DNA of 12,685 nucleotides from Planctomycetota bacterium (GCA_026386995.1 JAPLMO010000484.1:1-12685), one strand, 5' to 3'. Shown: positions 6,613-12,685, counted from the first letter of the stretch. The notes: a model not told the origin generated them from the letters alone. Program-made: numbers and translations.

Positions 6613-6779
6613 TGCTAGTGTAATGTTTCACTCAGATGATATCTTATCCAGGGCGACCGGGTGCCACGGCTGCGCTGTTTGCAGCCGTGCCACCGTTCGA
6701 CGCAGAGCACGGCTGCAAACAGCGCAGCCGTGGCACCCGATACCATAATGTGCGATAATTCTGAAACACTACACTAGCA
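6613..6779. mobile_element. MITE-like element 1 with 18-bp terminal inverted repeats and a 33-bp internal inverted repeat
   Basis: The left end TGCTAGTGTAATGTTTCA (6613-6630) and the right end 6762-6779 are inverted copies with one mismatch in 18. Inside, 6658-6690 and 6707-6739 are a perfect 33-bp inverted repeat separated by 16 bases. Each arm is itself a palindrome: CACGGCTGC (6665-6673), 7-base loop, GCAGCCGTG (6681-6689). The sequence between the terminal and inner repeats is not conserved between the two sides. No coding capacity is seen. A terminal TA on each side of GTG...CAC would fit the TA target of IS630/Tc1-type elements. It occupies the divergent HAD-SDR spacer. Confidence 0.75.
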
Positions 6780-6791
6780 GCGCGGAACGAA

Positions 6792-6824
6792 GATTCAAGC
6801 GTTTTGGGGCGAAGGCCTTGAATC
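6792..6824. promoter_or_regulatory. Inverted repeat GATTCAAG ... CTTGAATC overlapping the SDR -35 region
   Basis: GATTCAAG (6792-6799) and CTTGAATC (6817-6824) are perfect 8-base inverted copies separated by 17 bases. The right arm contains the proposed -35 hexamer TTGAAT (6818-6823). The position suggests an operator for a dimeric regulator, but no regulator gene is in the window and a chance dyad is possible. Confidence 0.4.
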
Positions 6825-6845
6825 GGCGGCATGGACGGCTATGAT
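6818..6845 (+). promoter_or_regulatory. Candidate sigma-70-type promoter for the SDR gene
   Basis: TTGAAT (6818-6823, four of six to TTGACA) and TATGAT (6840-6845, five of six to TATAAT) are 16 bp apart and lie about 43 bp before ATG 6888. This is a sequence match only. Confidence 0.45.
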
Positions 6846-6887
6846 ACGACCTCTTACCGATATCCTGATAGAGCAAGGAGTATGGGC

Positions 6888-7673
6888 ATGGCAGATGCGG
6901 CTTACCTTAAGGAACTGTTCGCCCTCGACGGCCGCCGCGCGGCCGTGATCGGCGGCGGCGGAGTGCTGGCGGGGGCGATGTCGATTGCCCTGGCCCGCGC
7001 GGGCGCAAAGGTGGCGATTATCGACTTACACCCCGCGGCCGCACAGACGCGGGCCGATGAAATCAAGAAGGCCGGCGGCGAGGCCCTCGCCCTGGCGGCC
7101 GACTGCACCAGGCGGGCCGACCTCGCGGCGGCCTCGGCCGCCATCGACAAGGCATGGGGCGGCACGGACATTCTCATCAACGCGCCGGGCCTCAACTCCG
7201 GCACCCCCTTCTTCGAGATCACCGATGAGGAGTGGGAGAAACTCATCGCCGTGGACCTGAAGGGCGTCTTTCTGGCGTGCCAGATCTTCGGCAAGGGGAT
7301 GGTTGCCCGCAAGTCGGGCAGCATCATCAACATCTCAAGCGCCTCCAGCGGCCCGCCGCTCTCGAAGGTCTTCACCTACGGGGTGGCCAAGGGCGGCGTG
7401 AACCAGATCACGCAGTTCCTGGCCCGCGAGTGGGCGACCGACGGCGTGCGCGTCAACGCCCTCGTCCCGGGTTTCTTCCCGGCCGAGCAGAACCGCAAAC
7501 TCCTGACGCCCGAGCGCAACGCCCAGATCATGGCCCACACGCCGATGAAGCGGTTCGGCGAGGCCCACGAACTGCTGGGGGCGGTCCTCTGGCTGGCCAG
7601 CGAGAAGGCCTCCAGTTTCGTCACTGGCGCGCTGGTGCGTGTGGACGGCGGGTTCCTGGCGATGACGATTTGA
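6888..7673 (+). CDS. SDR-family oxidoreductase, resembling D-mannonate oxidoreductase
   Basis: Classical short-chain dehydrogenases reduce or oxidise hydroxy groups with NAD(P)(H). ATG 6888 is preferred over ATG 6882 because AAGGAG (6875-6880) lies 7 bases before it but only 1 base before the other. The product has 261 residues. The cofactor loop GGGGVLAG is at 22-29, and Asp46 at the end of beta-2 (AIIDLHP) suggests NAD. NAPG (98-101) takes the place of NNAG, the catalytic serine lies in NISSASS (149-154), and the Tyr164-x-x-x-Lys168 pair is in TYGVAK. The C-terminal stretch FFPAEQNRKLL, HTPMKRFGE and the ending VDGGFLAMTI resemble SDRs of the hexuronate pathway that interconvert fructuronate and mannonate. 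That specificity is inferred from memory of the family, and no uxuA or uxaC neighbour is present to support it. Confidence 0.85.
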   Translation: MADAAYLKELFALDGRRAAVIGGGGVLAGAMSIALARAGAKVAIIDLHPAAAQTRADEIKKAGGEALALAADCTRRADLAAASAAIDKAWGGTDILINAPGLNSGTPFFEITDEEWEKLIAVDLKGVFLACQIFGKGMVARKSGSIINISSASSGPPLSKVFTYGVAKGGVNQITQFLAREWATDGVRVNALVPGFFPAEQNRKLLTPERNAQIMAHTPMKRFGEAHELLGAVLWLASEKASSFVTGALVRVDGGFLAMTI

Positions 7674-7736
7674 CGTGAAAACAACGGCAGGCCGCCGTAC
7701 ATATCCAGCCTTATACTACGGCGCCACTCCCAGATT

Positions 7737-7794
7737 GTAGCGCGGAGGTTTATCCCCCGCGCGGTCCTGCGCGGGGCACAAGGCCCCGCGCTAC
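7737..7794. repeat. Palindromic intergenic element between convergent genes, with alternative hairpins
   Basis: Outer arms GTAGCGCGG (7737-7745) and CCGCGCTAC (7786-7794) pair perfectly. Inside, CCCCGCGC (7755-7762) pairs with GCGCGGGG (7769-7776). Alternatively GCGCGGGGC (7769-7777) pairs with GCCCCGCGC (7783-7791) across a 5-base loop. The two inner hairpins exclude each other. The element sits in the 162-bp space between the SDR gene and the reverse-strand paralogue pair. It has no T-run, so it is only a possible transcription barrier. A small extra hairpin GCTAC-GTT-GTAGC lies at 7809-7821. Confidence 0.6.
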
Positions 7795-7835
7795 GGCACG
7801 TAAGTTTGGCTACGTTGTAGCACCAGCACTCCCGA

Positions 7836-8867
7836 TTACCAGCCGTAACCGCCGTACGAGATCGGAACGACGAATTCGTTGCTCAACTGCACGTAACTGG
7901 CCCGGCGTTCGCTGCTTTCCTTCTTGAGCCTAGATTGGTCGGGCCAGGCGCCCTTGCCGGCCATGGTCATCAGGGCCTGCTGGAACTTGCTCTCGGCTTC
8001 GGCCATTTCCTTGCATGCGGTCTTGGCGTTCGTGATTTCGGCCTTGTCCTGATTCGTGACGGACCCGGAGTACGGCGTCATCTTCGGCTGCAACTTGTCG
8101 AGTTTGGCCTTCAGGGACGCGATGATCTGCGTGCCGAGGGCCTGGAGGCGGTTGCCGGTCGCGGTGCACACCTCGTGCGGTCCGTCTGCCGGGGCATCGG
8201 GCGACAGGCCGATAACCTGCCTGGCATCCTCGGCCACGGGCAGGAACGCCGCCACGACCTGCTGCGGCGTCGTGCCGCGTATGATGGTTGCCACGCGCGC
8301 CTTCAGCCGCGCGCCCCGCGCGGTCGCCAGGCGCGTCAGAGCCTCGTTCAGAACGTTGTCGTCCGCGAGCGTCGGGCCGCCGGCGACCGGAGCCTTGACC
8401 GGCGTTCCGGGCGGCTGATAGACGCCGGCTGGGGAGGACCGCAGTATCTCCGCGATACCGTCGTACTTTGCCCAGTCGTCGGTACCCTTCTCGAACCGTT
8501 CGCGCAGCCGCTGATAAGCAGCGGCGGCCTGTCGCCAGTCGCCCTTCTTGCGGTACGCCTCGGCGAGGATGCGGATGGCCTCGGTCTTGGCGCCGTCGTC
8601 GCGCGCGGTCTTCAGAAGCGTGTTGGCGGCCTCAATAGCCTTGTCGAATTCGCCGGCGGCCAGGACGGCCTGGATCTCCGCCACCTTCTGCCCTTCCTCG
8701 ATGTTGCCGATGGCCGGGGGGGCGGGCGCCGAAGGCTTGATCGTCACCCCTCCCGTGGGGGCGGCAGGGGCGCCCGTCGCCGCTTTCTTGCCAGGCACTT
8801 CGGCGGCGCACGGCACGCCCAGGGCGACCGCCGCCAGGATCATCAGAACTATCGCTGTTCGGTTCAC
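7836..8867 (-). CDS. Exported helical-repeat protein, paralogue 1
   Basis: I do not recognise a named family. GTG 8867 is chosen because GGGAG lies 7 bases upstream and the protein then begins with a signal peptide (VNRTAIVLMILAAVALG, cleavage likely near CAAE at 20-23), giving 343 residues. An in-frame ATG at 8915 would bury the signal peptide. A Pro/Ala/Gly-rich linker covers about 27-52. Residues 61-150 look like paired TPR-type helices (GEFDKAIEAA, KKGDWRQAAAAYQRL). A second helical region follows, and the end is Gly/Tyr/Trp-rich (YGGYGW). Residues 61-150 align without gaps to 49-138 of the upstream gene product, so the pair arose by tandem duplication. The two genes are 62 bp apart and probably share a transcript. 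A periplasmic or envelope scaffold role is a guess from architecture only. Confidence 0.8.
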   Translation of the reverse strand: MNRTAIVLMILAAVALGVPCAAEVPGKKAATGAPAAPTGGVTIKPSAPAPPAIGNIEEGQKVAEIQAVLAAGEFDKAIEAANTLLKTARDDGAKTEAIRILAEAYRKKGDWRQAAAAYQRLRERFEKGTDDWAKYDGIAEILRSSPAGVYQPPGTPVKAPVAGGPTLADDNVLNEALTRLATARGARLKARVATIIRGTTPQQVVAAFLPVAEDARQVIGLSPDAPADGPHEVCTATGNRLQALGTQIIASLKAKLDKLQPKMTPYSGSVTNQDKAEITNAKTACKEMAEAESKFQQALMTMAGKGAWPDQSRLKKESSERRASYVQLSNEFVVPISYGGYGW

Positions 8868-8929
8868 CGTGTCTCTCCCTTGCATGAGGTTGCCCTTGCG
8901 CATGGGCGTCTTCACTCTGTCGGGACGCC

Positions 8930-9922
8930 TTAGTAATAGCCATAAGTGCCGGACGACCAGTGATGATCCGATACGGGCGGCTTAAACTGCGCCGCCATCT
9001 TCGTATAGGCGGCCTGGCGCGCCACGCTTCCCGCCCGAAGCTTCTTGCCCTCCGGCCAGGAGGACAGGCCGTTGACCTTATCGAGCACGTTCTGGAACGC
9101 CCCCTCGGCCTTCGCGAGGTCGTTGCAGGTGTTCTGGCAGTTCAGCATTTCTGTTTTCTGGTTGCCGGTCAGGCGGCTGGCCGCGATGGCCTGCTGAAAC
9201 CCGCCCTGCTTCGCGGTCAAGGTGCCGATGGCGTCCTTGCCGAGTTCCGCCAGCCTCTGGCCGGCGGCCAGGGCCGCCGCCTGCTCCGTGTCGGGTGACA
9301 AGGAAGGCGCAAGGACCCGGGCCTGGCGAAGTTCCTCCGCGATGGGCGCATACAAGTTCATCATCTCCTGCGGCGACCGGGCTCGCTTCATGGCCGTGAT
9401 GCGGGCCTTGATCTTCTCGATGCGGGCCTCGGCCAGTCGAACCAGGGCCTCGGCCAGCGCCTGGTCCTCTGAGAGCGGCTTCGGGCTGGAGAGGGCGGCC
9501 GACGGCCCGTATACCCCGTTGACCGATGTCCGCAGGACCTCGCAGATCGCGTCGTAGCGGACGTAGTCGTCCGCCACCTTCTCGTAGCGGTCCCGCAACC
9601 TCTGGTAGGCCGGCACGGCCAGTTTCCACTCGCCCTTCTTCCGGAACGACTCGGCCATCAGGCGCGCGATCCCGGTCTTGGCGTCTTCGTCCTTGACGGT
9701 CCGCTGGATGGCCTTTACATTCTCCAGGACGTCGTCGTACTTGCCGATGGCGAAAAGGGCTTCCATCTCCGCCACTTTCGTCCGCTCGTCGACCGCGGCC
9801 GGCGCACTCGTACCGGCGCTCTTGACGCCCGCGCCCGGCCCCGGCGGAAACGGGGCGGCAGCCCAGGCCCACCCTGCCGCCAACATCACGACCGCAACAA
9901 CCGTGATTGTCAATTGTCGCAT
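8930..9922 (-). CDS. Exported helical-repeat protein, paralogue 2
   Basis: No named family is recognised. ATG 9922 follows GGGGGAA on the minus strand and starts a clear signal peptide (MRQLTITVVAVVMLAAGWAWAAA), giving 330 residues; the longer frame to 10144 is rejected because the added residues are not membrane- or domain-like and would bury the signal. After a Gly/Pro/Ala linker (24-44), residues 49-138 hold TPR-like helix pairs (IGKYDDVLENVK, KKGEWKLAVPAYQRLRDRYE) that match the downstream paralogue at 44 of 90 positions by hand count, without gaps. A helical second half follows, with a CxxxC pair (NCQNTC), then a short aromatic end SSGTYGYY. It is the promoter-proximal gene of the two-gene unit. 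The shared layout suggests partners or a hetero-oligomer outside the cytoplasm, which is inference. Confidence 0.8.
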   Translation of the reverse strand: MRQLTITVVAVVMLAAGWAWAAAPFPPGPGAGVKSAGTSAPAAVDERTKVAEMEALFAIGKYDDVLENVKAIQRTVKDEDAKTGIARLMAESFRKKGEWKLAVPAYQRLRDRYEKVADDYVRYDAICEVLRTSVNGVYGPSAALSSPKPLSEDQALAEALVRLAEARIEKIKARITAMKRARSPQEMMNLYAPIAEELRQARVLAPSLSPDTEQAAALAAGQRLAELGKDAIGTLTAKQGGFQQAIAASRLTGNQKTEMLNCQNTCNDLAKAEGAFQNVLDKVNGLSSWPEGKKLRAGSVARQAAYTKMAAQFKPPVSDHHWSSGTYGYY

Positions 9923-9979
9923 GCGTTTTTCCCCCAACTGACAAACGCCGGTGACTTGCTTACAGCTTCCCGGCACATC

Positions 9980-10007
9980 AGTATAAATCGGGCGCTGCAA
10001 AGTGCAA
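9980..10007 (-). promoter_or_regulatory. Candidate promoter for the reverse-strand paralogue pair
   Basis: On the minus strand TTGCAC (10007-10002) and TATACT (9985-9980) are 16 bp apart. TATACT matches five of six bases of TATAAT and TTGCAC four of six of TTGACA. The leader to ATG 9922 would be about 50 bases. Confidence 0.5.
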
Positions 10008-10063
10008 TAGATAATTGCCCGTATCCCCTCAGTTTTGGGCGATCCTTCGTCCCAAGCAGGGTG

Positions 10064-10178
10064 GCATGCCCAGCGCGCTGTTCGCTGGGCATGCTGTCGC
10101 CGCGGCCACGATTTGCGCGGCGGGTCAGGAGACCCGCCGCGCACAATACGGAAGTAGCGCTGTCATACTGACACACTA
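10064..10178. repeat. Double-hairpin element, probably an incomplete relative of the MITE-like elements
   Basis: The first hairpin has a perfect 12-bp stem, GCATGCCCAGCG (10064-10075) with CGCTGGGCATGC (10083-10094). The second has a perfect 13-bp stem, TGCGCGGCGGGTC (10114-10126) with its complement at 10131-10143. The stretch ends TGACACACTA (10169-10178), whose reverse, TAGTGTGTCA, resembles the terminal repeats of elements 1 and 2 (TAGTGTTTCA, TAGTGCGTCA). A matching left end was not found. CGCTGTT in the first loop also occurs in the arm of element 1. Confidence 0.55.
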
Positions 10179-10567
10179 CGCAACACGGCTCTCCAAAATT
10201 GTTTAACGCGGCTCGCCTCGCTATAATGCATCTTTTCACGGATCCGGCTACCGGCACTGAAACACCGCGTGGCCCCCAGGACCGTTTCCGGCGCAGTGGG
10301 CAAAGAGGTTCCCCGCGCAAGGGCCAAAGCGACATCGTAGTCTTAGACGCACGAGCCGCAAAAAAGTTTCACCGGGCGGCCGGATTCCCCCGCCAAGACA
10401 CCGCGGGCGGAACATCAGCCGACGCCGGGGGTTTGAAATCGTAACGGATACCGCGGCCTGTAGCACAACAGCGATAGATTGCGATTTGCGCGGCGGGTCT
10501 GTCGCCCAGGCGACTCTTCGACCTGAACCGCCGCGCGAGAGTGCACCGAACCTTTGAGGAAACATAC
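10179..10567 (+). other. Non-coding stretch upstream of the MFS gene with a perfect -10 box
   Basis: No convincing gene was found here; the open frames lack ribosome sites and family-like sequence. TATAAT (10222-10227) lies 17 bp after TTGTTT (10199-10204), giving a plausible forward promoter about 330 bases before the MFS start. The transcript would therefore have a long leader, or encode a small RNA. Short dyads occur in it, such as CCGG-CTA-CCGG at about 10243-10253. I could not match it to a known riboswitch or ncRNA family by eye. Confidence 0.4.
10482..10536. repeat. Nested hairpin sharing an 18-bp direct repeat with the 10064-10178 element
   Basis: CGATTTGCGCGGCGGGTC at 10482-10499 is identical to 10109-10126. 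Here GCGCGGCGG (10488-10496) pairs with CCGCCGCGC (10528-10536), enclosing an inner hairpin GTCGCC-CA-GGCGAC (10501-10514). It lies in the presumed leader of the MFS gene, ending about 30 bp before its start codon. Confidence 0.6.
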
Positions 10568-11944
10568 ATGAGCACCAACGCCGTCGCCGCACCCGCCCCC
10601 GAATCGCCGCCCCAAGCCTGGTACCGCGGCCTCTCGAGGTACCACTGGTTCGTCCTGCTTGTGTGCTGGTGCGGCTGGCTGTTCGACACCATGGCCCAGC
10701 AACTCTTTACGCTGAGCCGGACGCCCGCGATCACCAGCCTGCTGGCGGAAGGGACCGCGAAGGAGGAGATCAAGTTCTACGGCGGCATCGCCACGATGAT
10801 TCTGATCTTAGGCTGGGCCACCGGCGGCATCTTCTTCGGCTACCTGGGCGACAAGTGGGGACGCGCCAAGACGCTGGTGGTGTCGGTCCTCTTCTATTCT
10901 CTTTTCACCGCCCTGTCGTCGCTCTCGGTGTCGTGGATCGATTTTTCGATCTACCGGTTCCTGACGGGCCTGGGCGTGGGCGGCACGTTCGCGGCGGCCG
11001 TCTCGCTGGTGGCCGAGACCCTGCCCGCCCGCTCGCGCCCATACGCCCTGGGGTTCCTCCAGTCGCTGGCGGCGTGCGGCAACGTGGCCGCGGCGGCGGC
11101 CAGCCTCTACCTGAAGCCCAGCGAACTGATGCTCGGCTGGGAAGGCTGGCGATGGCTGTTTCTCGTGGGCGCCCTGCCGGCCATCCTGGTCATTTTCGTC
11201 ATACGGCGCCTGAAGGAACCCGAGGCGTGGGTCAAGGCCAAGGAGGCCGAGCGCCGCGGCGAACTCAGGGCAGGCCAGAAACTCGGGAGCATGAAGGAAC
11301 TCTTCGGCGACCCGCGATGGCGCCGCAACGTCATCGTGGGCTTCGTGCTGGGTCTGGCGGGCGTCGTCGGCCTCTGGAGCATCGGATTCTGGCTGCCCGA
11401 ACTCGTGCGAGAGGTCGTCAAGAACCCCAAAGAAGGCGACTGGTACGTCAGTTGGGCCATGATTCTCTTCAACGGCGCCGCCGCCATCGGCACGTACCTG
11501 TTTACCCTGCTGATGGCCCGCATCGGGCGCCGCCCCTCCTTCGCCTTGATGTTCGTCGGAGCCATCGCGTCGGTCCTTTGCGTGTTCGGCTTCATGACGC
11601 AGCCGGATCAGGTGTGGTGGATGGCCCCGATCCTGGGCCTCGGAACGCTGACGATCTTCGGCGGCTACTCGATTTACTTCCCGGAACTGTTCCCCGCGCG
11701 GCTGCGGGCCACCGGCGTCGGCTTCTGCTACAACACGGCGCGGTACATTGCGGCCACGTTCCCCTTCGTCCTGGGATACCTGACCACGGTGTACAAGGAC
11801 CTGAACCTGACGACCCTCAGTTCGCTCGGTAGCGTTGACAGTCCGTTCCGCTACGCCGCGTTCACCGTGGCCTCCGTTTTCATCCTGGGGCTAATCGTGA
11901 TTCCGTTCGGCCCCGAGACCAAGGGCAAACCGTTGCCGGAATAG
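10568..11944 (+). CDS. Major facilitator superfamily transporter
   Basis: This is an inner-membrane secondary transporter of 458 residues with about 12 hydrophobic segments. ATG 10568 follows TGAGGAAA and is preferred to the in-frame GTG at 10541. The N-terminus is cytoplasmic and Pro/Ala-rich. TM1 (about 26-44) carries the acidic motif GWLFDTM with Asp40. The loop between TM2 and TM3 has the MFS signature GYLGDKWGRAK (91-101). A second signature-like segment, RFLTGLGVGGTFAAAVSLVAE (130-150), and ETLPARSRPYALGFLQS follow. A central charged loop (KEAERRGELRAGQK) divides the two halves, and GRRPSFALMF repeats the signature in the second half. The general look is of the sugar- or organic-acid:H+ symporter groups, but the substrate cannot be named. 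The gene may be monocistronic, since a palindromic element separates it from the next gene. Confidence 0.9.
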   Translation: MSTNAVAAPAPESPPQAWYRGLSRYHWFVLLVCWCGWLFDTMAQQLFTLSRTPAITSLLAEGTAKEEIKFYGGIATMILILGWATGGIFFGYLGDKWGRAKTLVVSVLFYSLFTALSSLSVSWIDFSIYRFLTGLGVGGTFAAAVSLVAETLPARSRPYALGFLQSLAACGNVAAAAASLYLKPSELMLGWEGWRWLFLVGALPAILVIFVIRRLKEPEAWVKAKEAERRGELRAGQKLGSMKELFGDPRWRRNVIVGFVLGLAGVVGLWSIGFWLPELVREVVKNPKEGDWYVSWAMILFNGAAAIGTYLFTLLMARIGRRPSFALMFVGAIASVLCVFGFMTQPDQVWWMAPILGLGTLTIFGGYSIYFPELFPARLRATGVGFCYNTARYIAATFPFVLGYLTTVYKDLNLTTLSSLGSVDSPFRYAAFTVASVFILGLIVIPFGPETKGKPLPE

Positions 11945-11954
11945 CGCGTGCCAA

Positions 11955-12074
11955 TAGTGCGTCAGTTACGAGGGGATGTGGCACGGCTGGCTTGTCCAGC
12001 CGTGGCGGAAAGCCCGCGAGGTTTCCCACGGCTGGACAAGCCAGCCGTGCCACACCCGCTAAGGTGACGCACTA
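11955..12074. mobile_element. MITE-like element 2 with 10-bp terminal inverted repeats and a 29-bp internal inverted repeat
   Basis: TAGTGCGTCA (11955-11964) and TGACGCACTA (12065-12074) are perfect inverted ends. Inside, 11977-12005 and 12026-12054 form a perfect 29-bp inverted repeat around a 20-base centre. Each arm is a palindrome: CACGGCTGG, CTTGT, CCAGCCGTG. The layout repeats that of element 1 with different stem sequences. CGCGTGCC stands at 11945-11952 and again at 12075-12082, directly outside the right end and two bases outside the left end. No coding capacity is seen. It separates the MFS and ThuA genes and could block read-through. Confidence 0.75.
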
Positions 12075-12138
12075 CGCGTGCCGCCTGGAAAGTATTGCAA
12101 TGATGCCGGGCCGCAAGGTAGAGTGGAACCCGGTTGGC

Positions 12139-12156
12139 CGGTCGCATGGGCGACCG
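12139..12156 (+). other. Hairpin in the presumed leader of the ThuA-domain gene
   Basis: CGGTCGC (12139-12145), ATGG, GCGACCG (12150-12156) forms a perfect 7-bp stem ending 7 bases before the ribosome site AAAGGAG (12163-12169). It may stabilise the message or affect translation, but nothing in the sequence decides this. Confidence 0.35.
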
Positions 12157-12176
12157 CGTGTGAAAGGAGTTCCGGC

Positions 12177-12685
12177 ATGATTCGTTGCATCGCGTCAGGA
12201 GTCTCGGCCATGGCCTTGCTCTTTGCCCTGGCTGGCGCCGCATCGGCCGCCGACGCCCCCGCGCCGGCCAAGAAGGTGAGCGCCGTCGTCATCACGGGCG
12301 GCCACGGCTACGAGCAGAAGCCGTTCCTGGCCGTGTTCGACGCCATGGACGGCGTCACGTACAAGCACGTCGACGAGAAGGTCGGCGGCGAAGCGTTCGA
12401 GAACATCGACGACTGGAAATACGACGTCATCGTCCTGTACAACTTCAACCGGAAAATCTCCGACAAGCAGGCCGAGAACTTCGTTAAACTCCTCGACAAG
12501 GGCGTCGGCCTGGTCATCCTCCATCACGCCATCGCCGCCTACCAGAACTGGCCCGAGTACCGCAAGATCCTCGGCGCACGCTATTACCTGAAGGACGAGA
12601 CCGACGCCGCCGGCGTCACCCACAAACGCTGCGCCTACAAGCACGACGTGGACATGAAGGTGCACGTCGAGGACCCGAAGTGCCC
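12177..12685 (+). CDS. Secreted ThuA-domain protein, 5' portion
   Basis: ThuA domains adopt a class I glutamine-amidotransferase-like fold and are common in secreted, sugar-related proteins of planctomycetes; their biochemical role is mostly unsettled. ATG 12177 follows AAAGGAG by 7 bases. The first 25 or so residues are a signal peptide (MIRCIASGVSAMALLFALAG, then AASAAD). The domain starts with VVITGGHGYEQKPF, then DDWKYDVIVLYNF, then the central strand and turn GVGLVILHHAIAAYQNWPEY, the usual ThuA landmarks. The frame stays open at the right edge after 169 codons, so the C-terminus and any added domains are unseen. A weak promoter-like pair, TTGCAA (12095-12100) and TAGAGT (12119-12124), lies upstream with 18-bp spacing. 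Confidence 0.88.
   Translation, partial: MIRCIASGVSAMALLFALAGAASAADAPAPAKKVSAVVITGGHGYEQKPFLAVFDAMDGVTYKHVDEKVGGEAFENIDDWKYDVIVLYNFNRKISDKQAENFVKLLDKGVGLVILHHAIAAYQNWPEYRKILGARYYLKDETDAAGVTHKRCAYKHDVDMKVHVEDPKC

Noticed and set aside
6575..6631. Upstream ATG at 6631 as the start of the HAD gene
   Set aside because: It lies inside the terminal repeat of the palindromic element and lacks a ribosome site, whereas GTG 6574 has AAGGAG at 7-base spacing.
5618..6748. 376-codon forward frame opposite the HAD gene
   Set aside because: The reverse-strand frame has all four HAD motifs. The forward frame begins and ends in repeat elements and has no motif.
9978..9984. TCAGTAT as the missing left end of the 10064-10178 element
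   Set aside because: It matches the inverted right-end region (10165-10171) over only seven bases, which is within chance, and it overlaps a promoter -10 box.
10199..10444. 81-codon open frame in the MFS upstream region
   Set aside because: It has no ribosome site, the composition is unlike a real protein, and the frame overlaps the proposed promoter.
11945..12082. CGCGTGCC direct repeats as a definite 8-bp target-site duplication
   Set aside because: The left copy is two bases away from the element end while the right is adjacent, and a TA duplication explains both elements equally well. It is kept only as a possibility.
1..12685. tRNA or rRNA genes
   Set aside because: No cloverleaf with a TTCGA-type arm, no conserved rRNA segments and no tmRNA-like ends were seen on either strand.

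Overview
The window is GC-rich bacterial chromosome, most likely from a planctomycete-like organism, possibly a Phycisphaerae-type lineage recovered from an environmental sample. That guess rests on the mix of families: a LarA-type racemase beside a PPi-type phosphofructokinase, a stand-alone AICAR transformylase, secreted helical-repeat and ThuA-domain proteins, a RAYT with its own REP repeats, and many palindromic intergenic repeats. No rRNA, tRNA or other taxonomic marker is present, so the assignment stays tentative.

Positions 1-4777 hold a forward run of metabolic genes: the 3' part of pdxB (vitamin B6 synthesis), a LarA-family nickel-dependent racemase/epimerase gene with an in-frame TAA four codons after its best-looking start, a PPi-dependent phosphofructokinase, and an AICAR formyltransferase that lacks the IMP cyclohydrolase domain of ordinary PurH. 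The racemase and phosphofructokinase genes are 23 bp apart and look co-transcribed. REP hairpins separate pdxB from larA and pfp from the AICAR gene.

Positions 4778-5679 are a REP/RAYT locus. A 192-residue Y1 HUH single-strand transposase sits between inverted copies of a short hairpin repeat. Seven recognisable copies, one of them cut short, and one decayed copy lie within about 900 bp or at 3521, and a further copy covers the pdxB stop codon. The copies keep fixed flanks (TTTAGC ... CGTGTT), while their stem sequences differ by compensating changes. This is the most interesting system in the window.

Positions 5684-7673 carry a reverse-strand HAD-family phosphatase and a forward-strand SDR oxidoreductase. 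Between them is a 167-bp MITE-like element with 18-bp terminal inverted repeats and an internal perfect 33-bp inverted repeat. A related element with a 29-bp inverted repeat lies at 11955-12074, and an incomplete third lies near 10064-10178.

Positions 7836-9922 hold two reverse-strand tandem paralogues, both exported helical-repeat proteins with Gly/Tyr-rich ends. Positions 9923-10567 are a long non-coding stretch with divergent promoter-like sequences and several strong hairpins. The window ends with a forward-strand MFS transporter and the start of a secreted ThuA-domain protein that runs off the edge.
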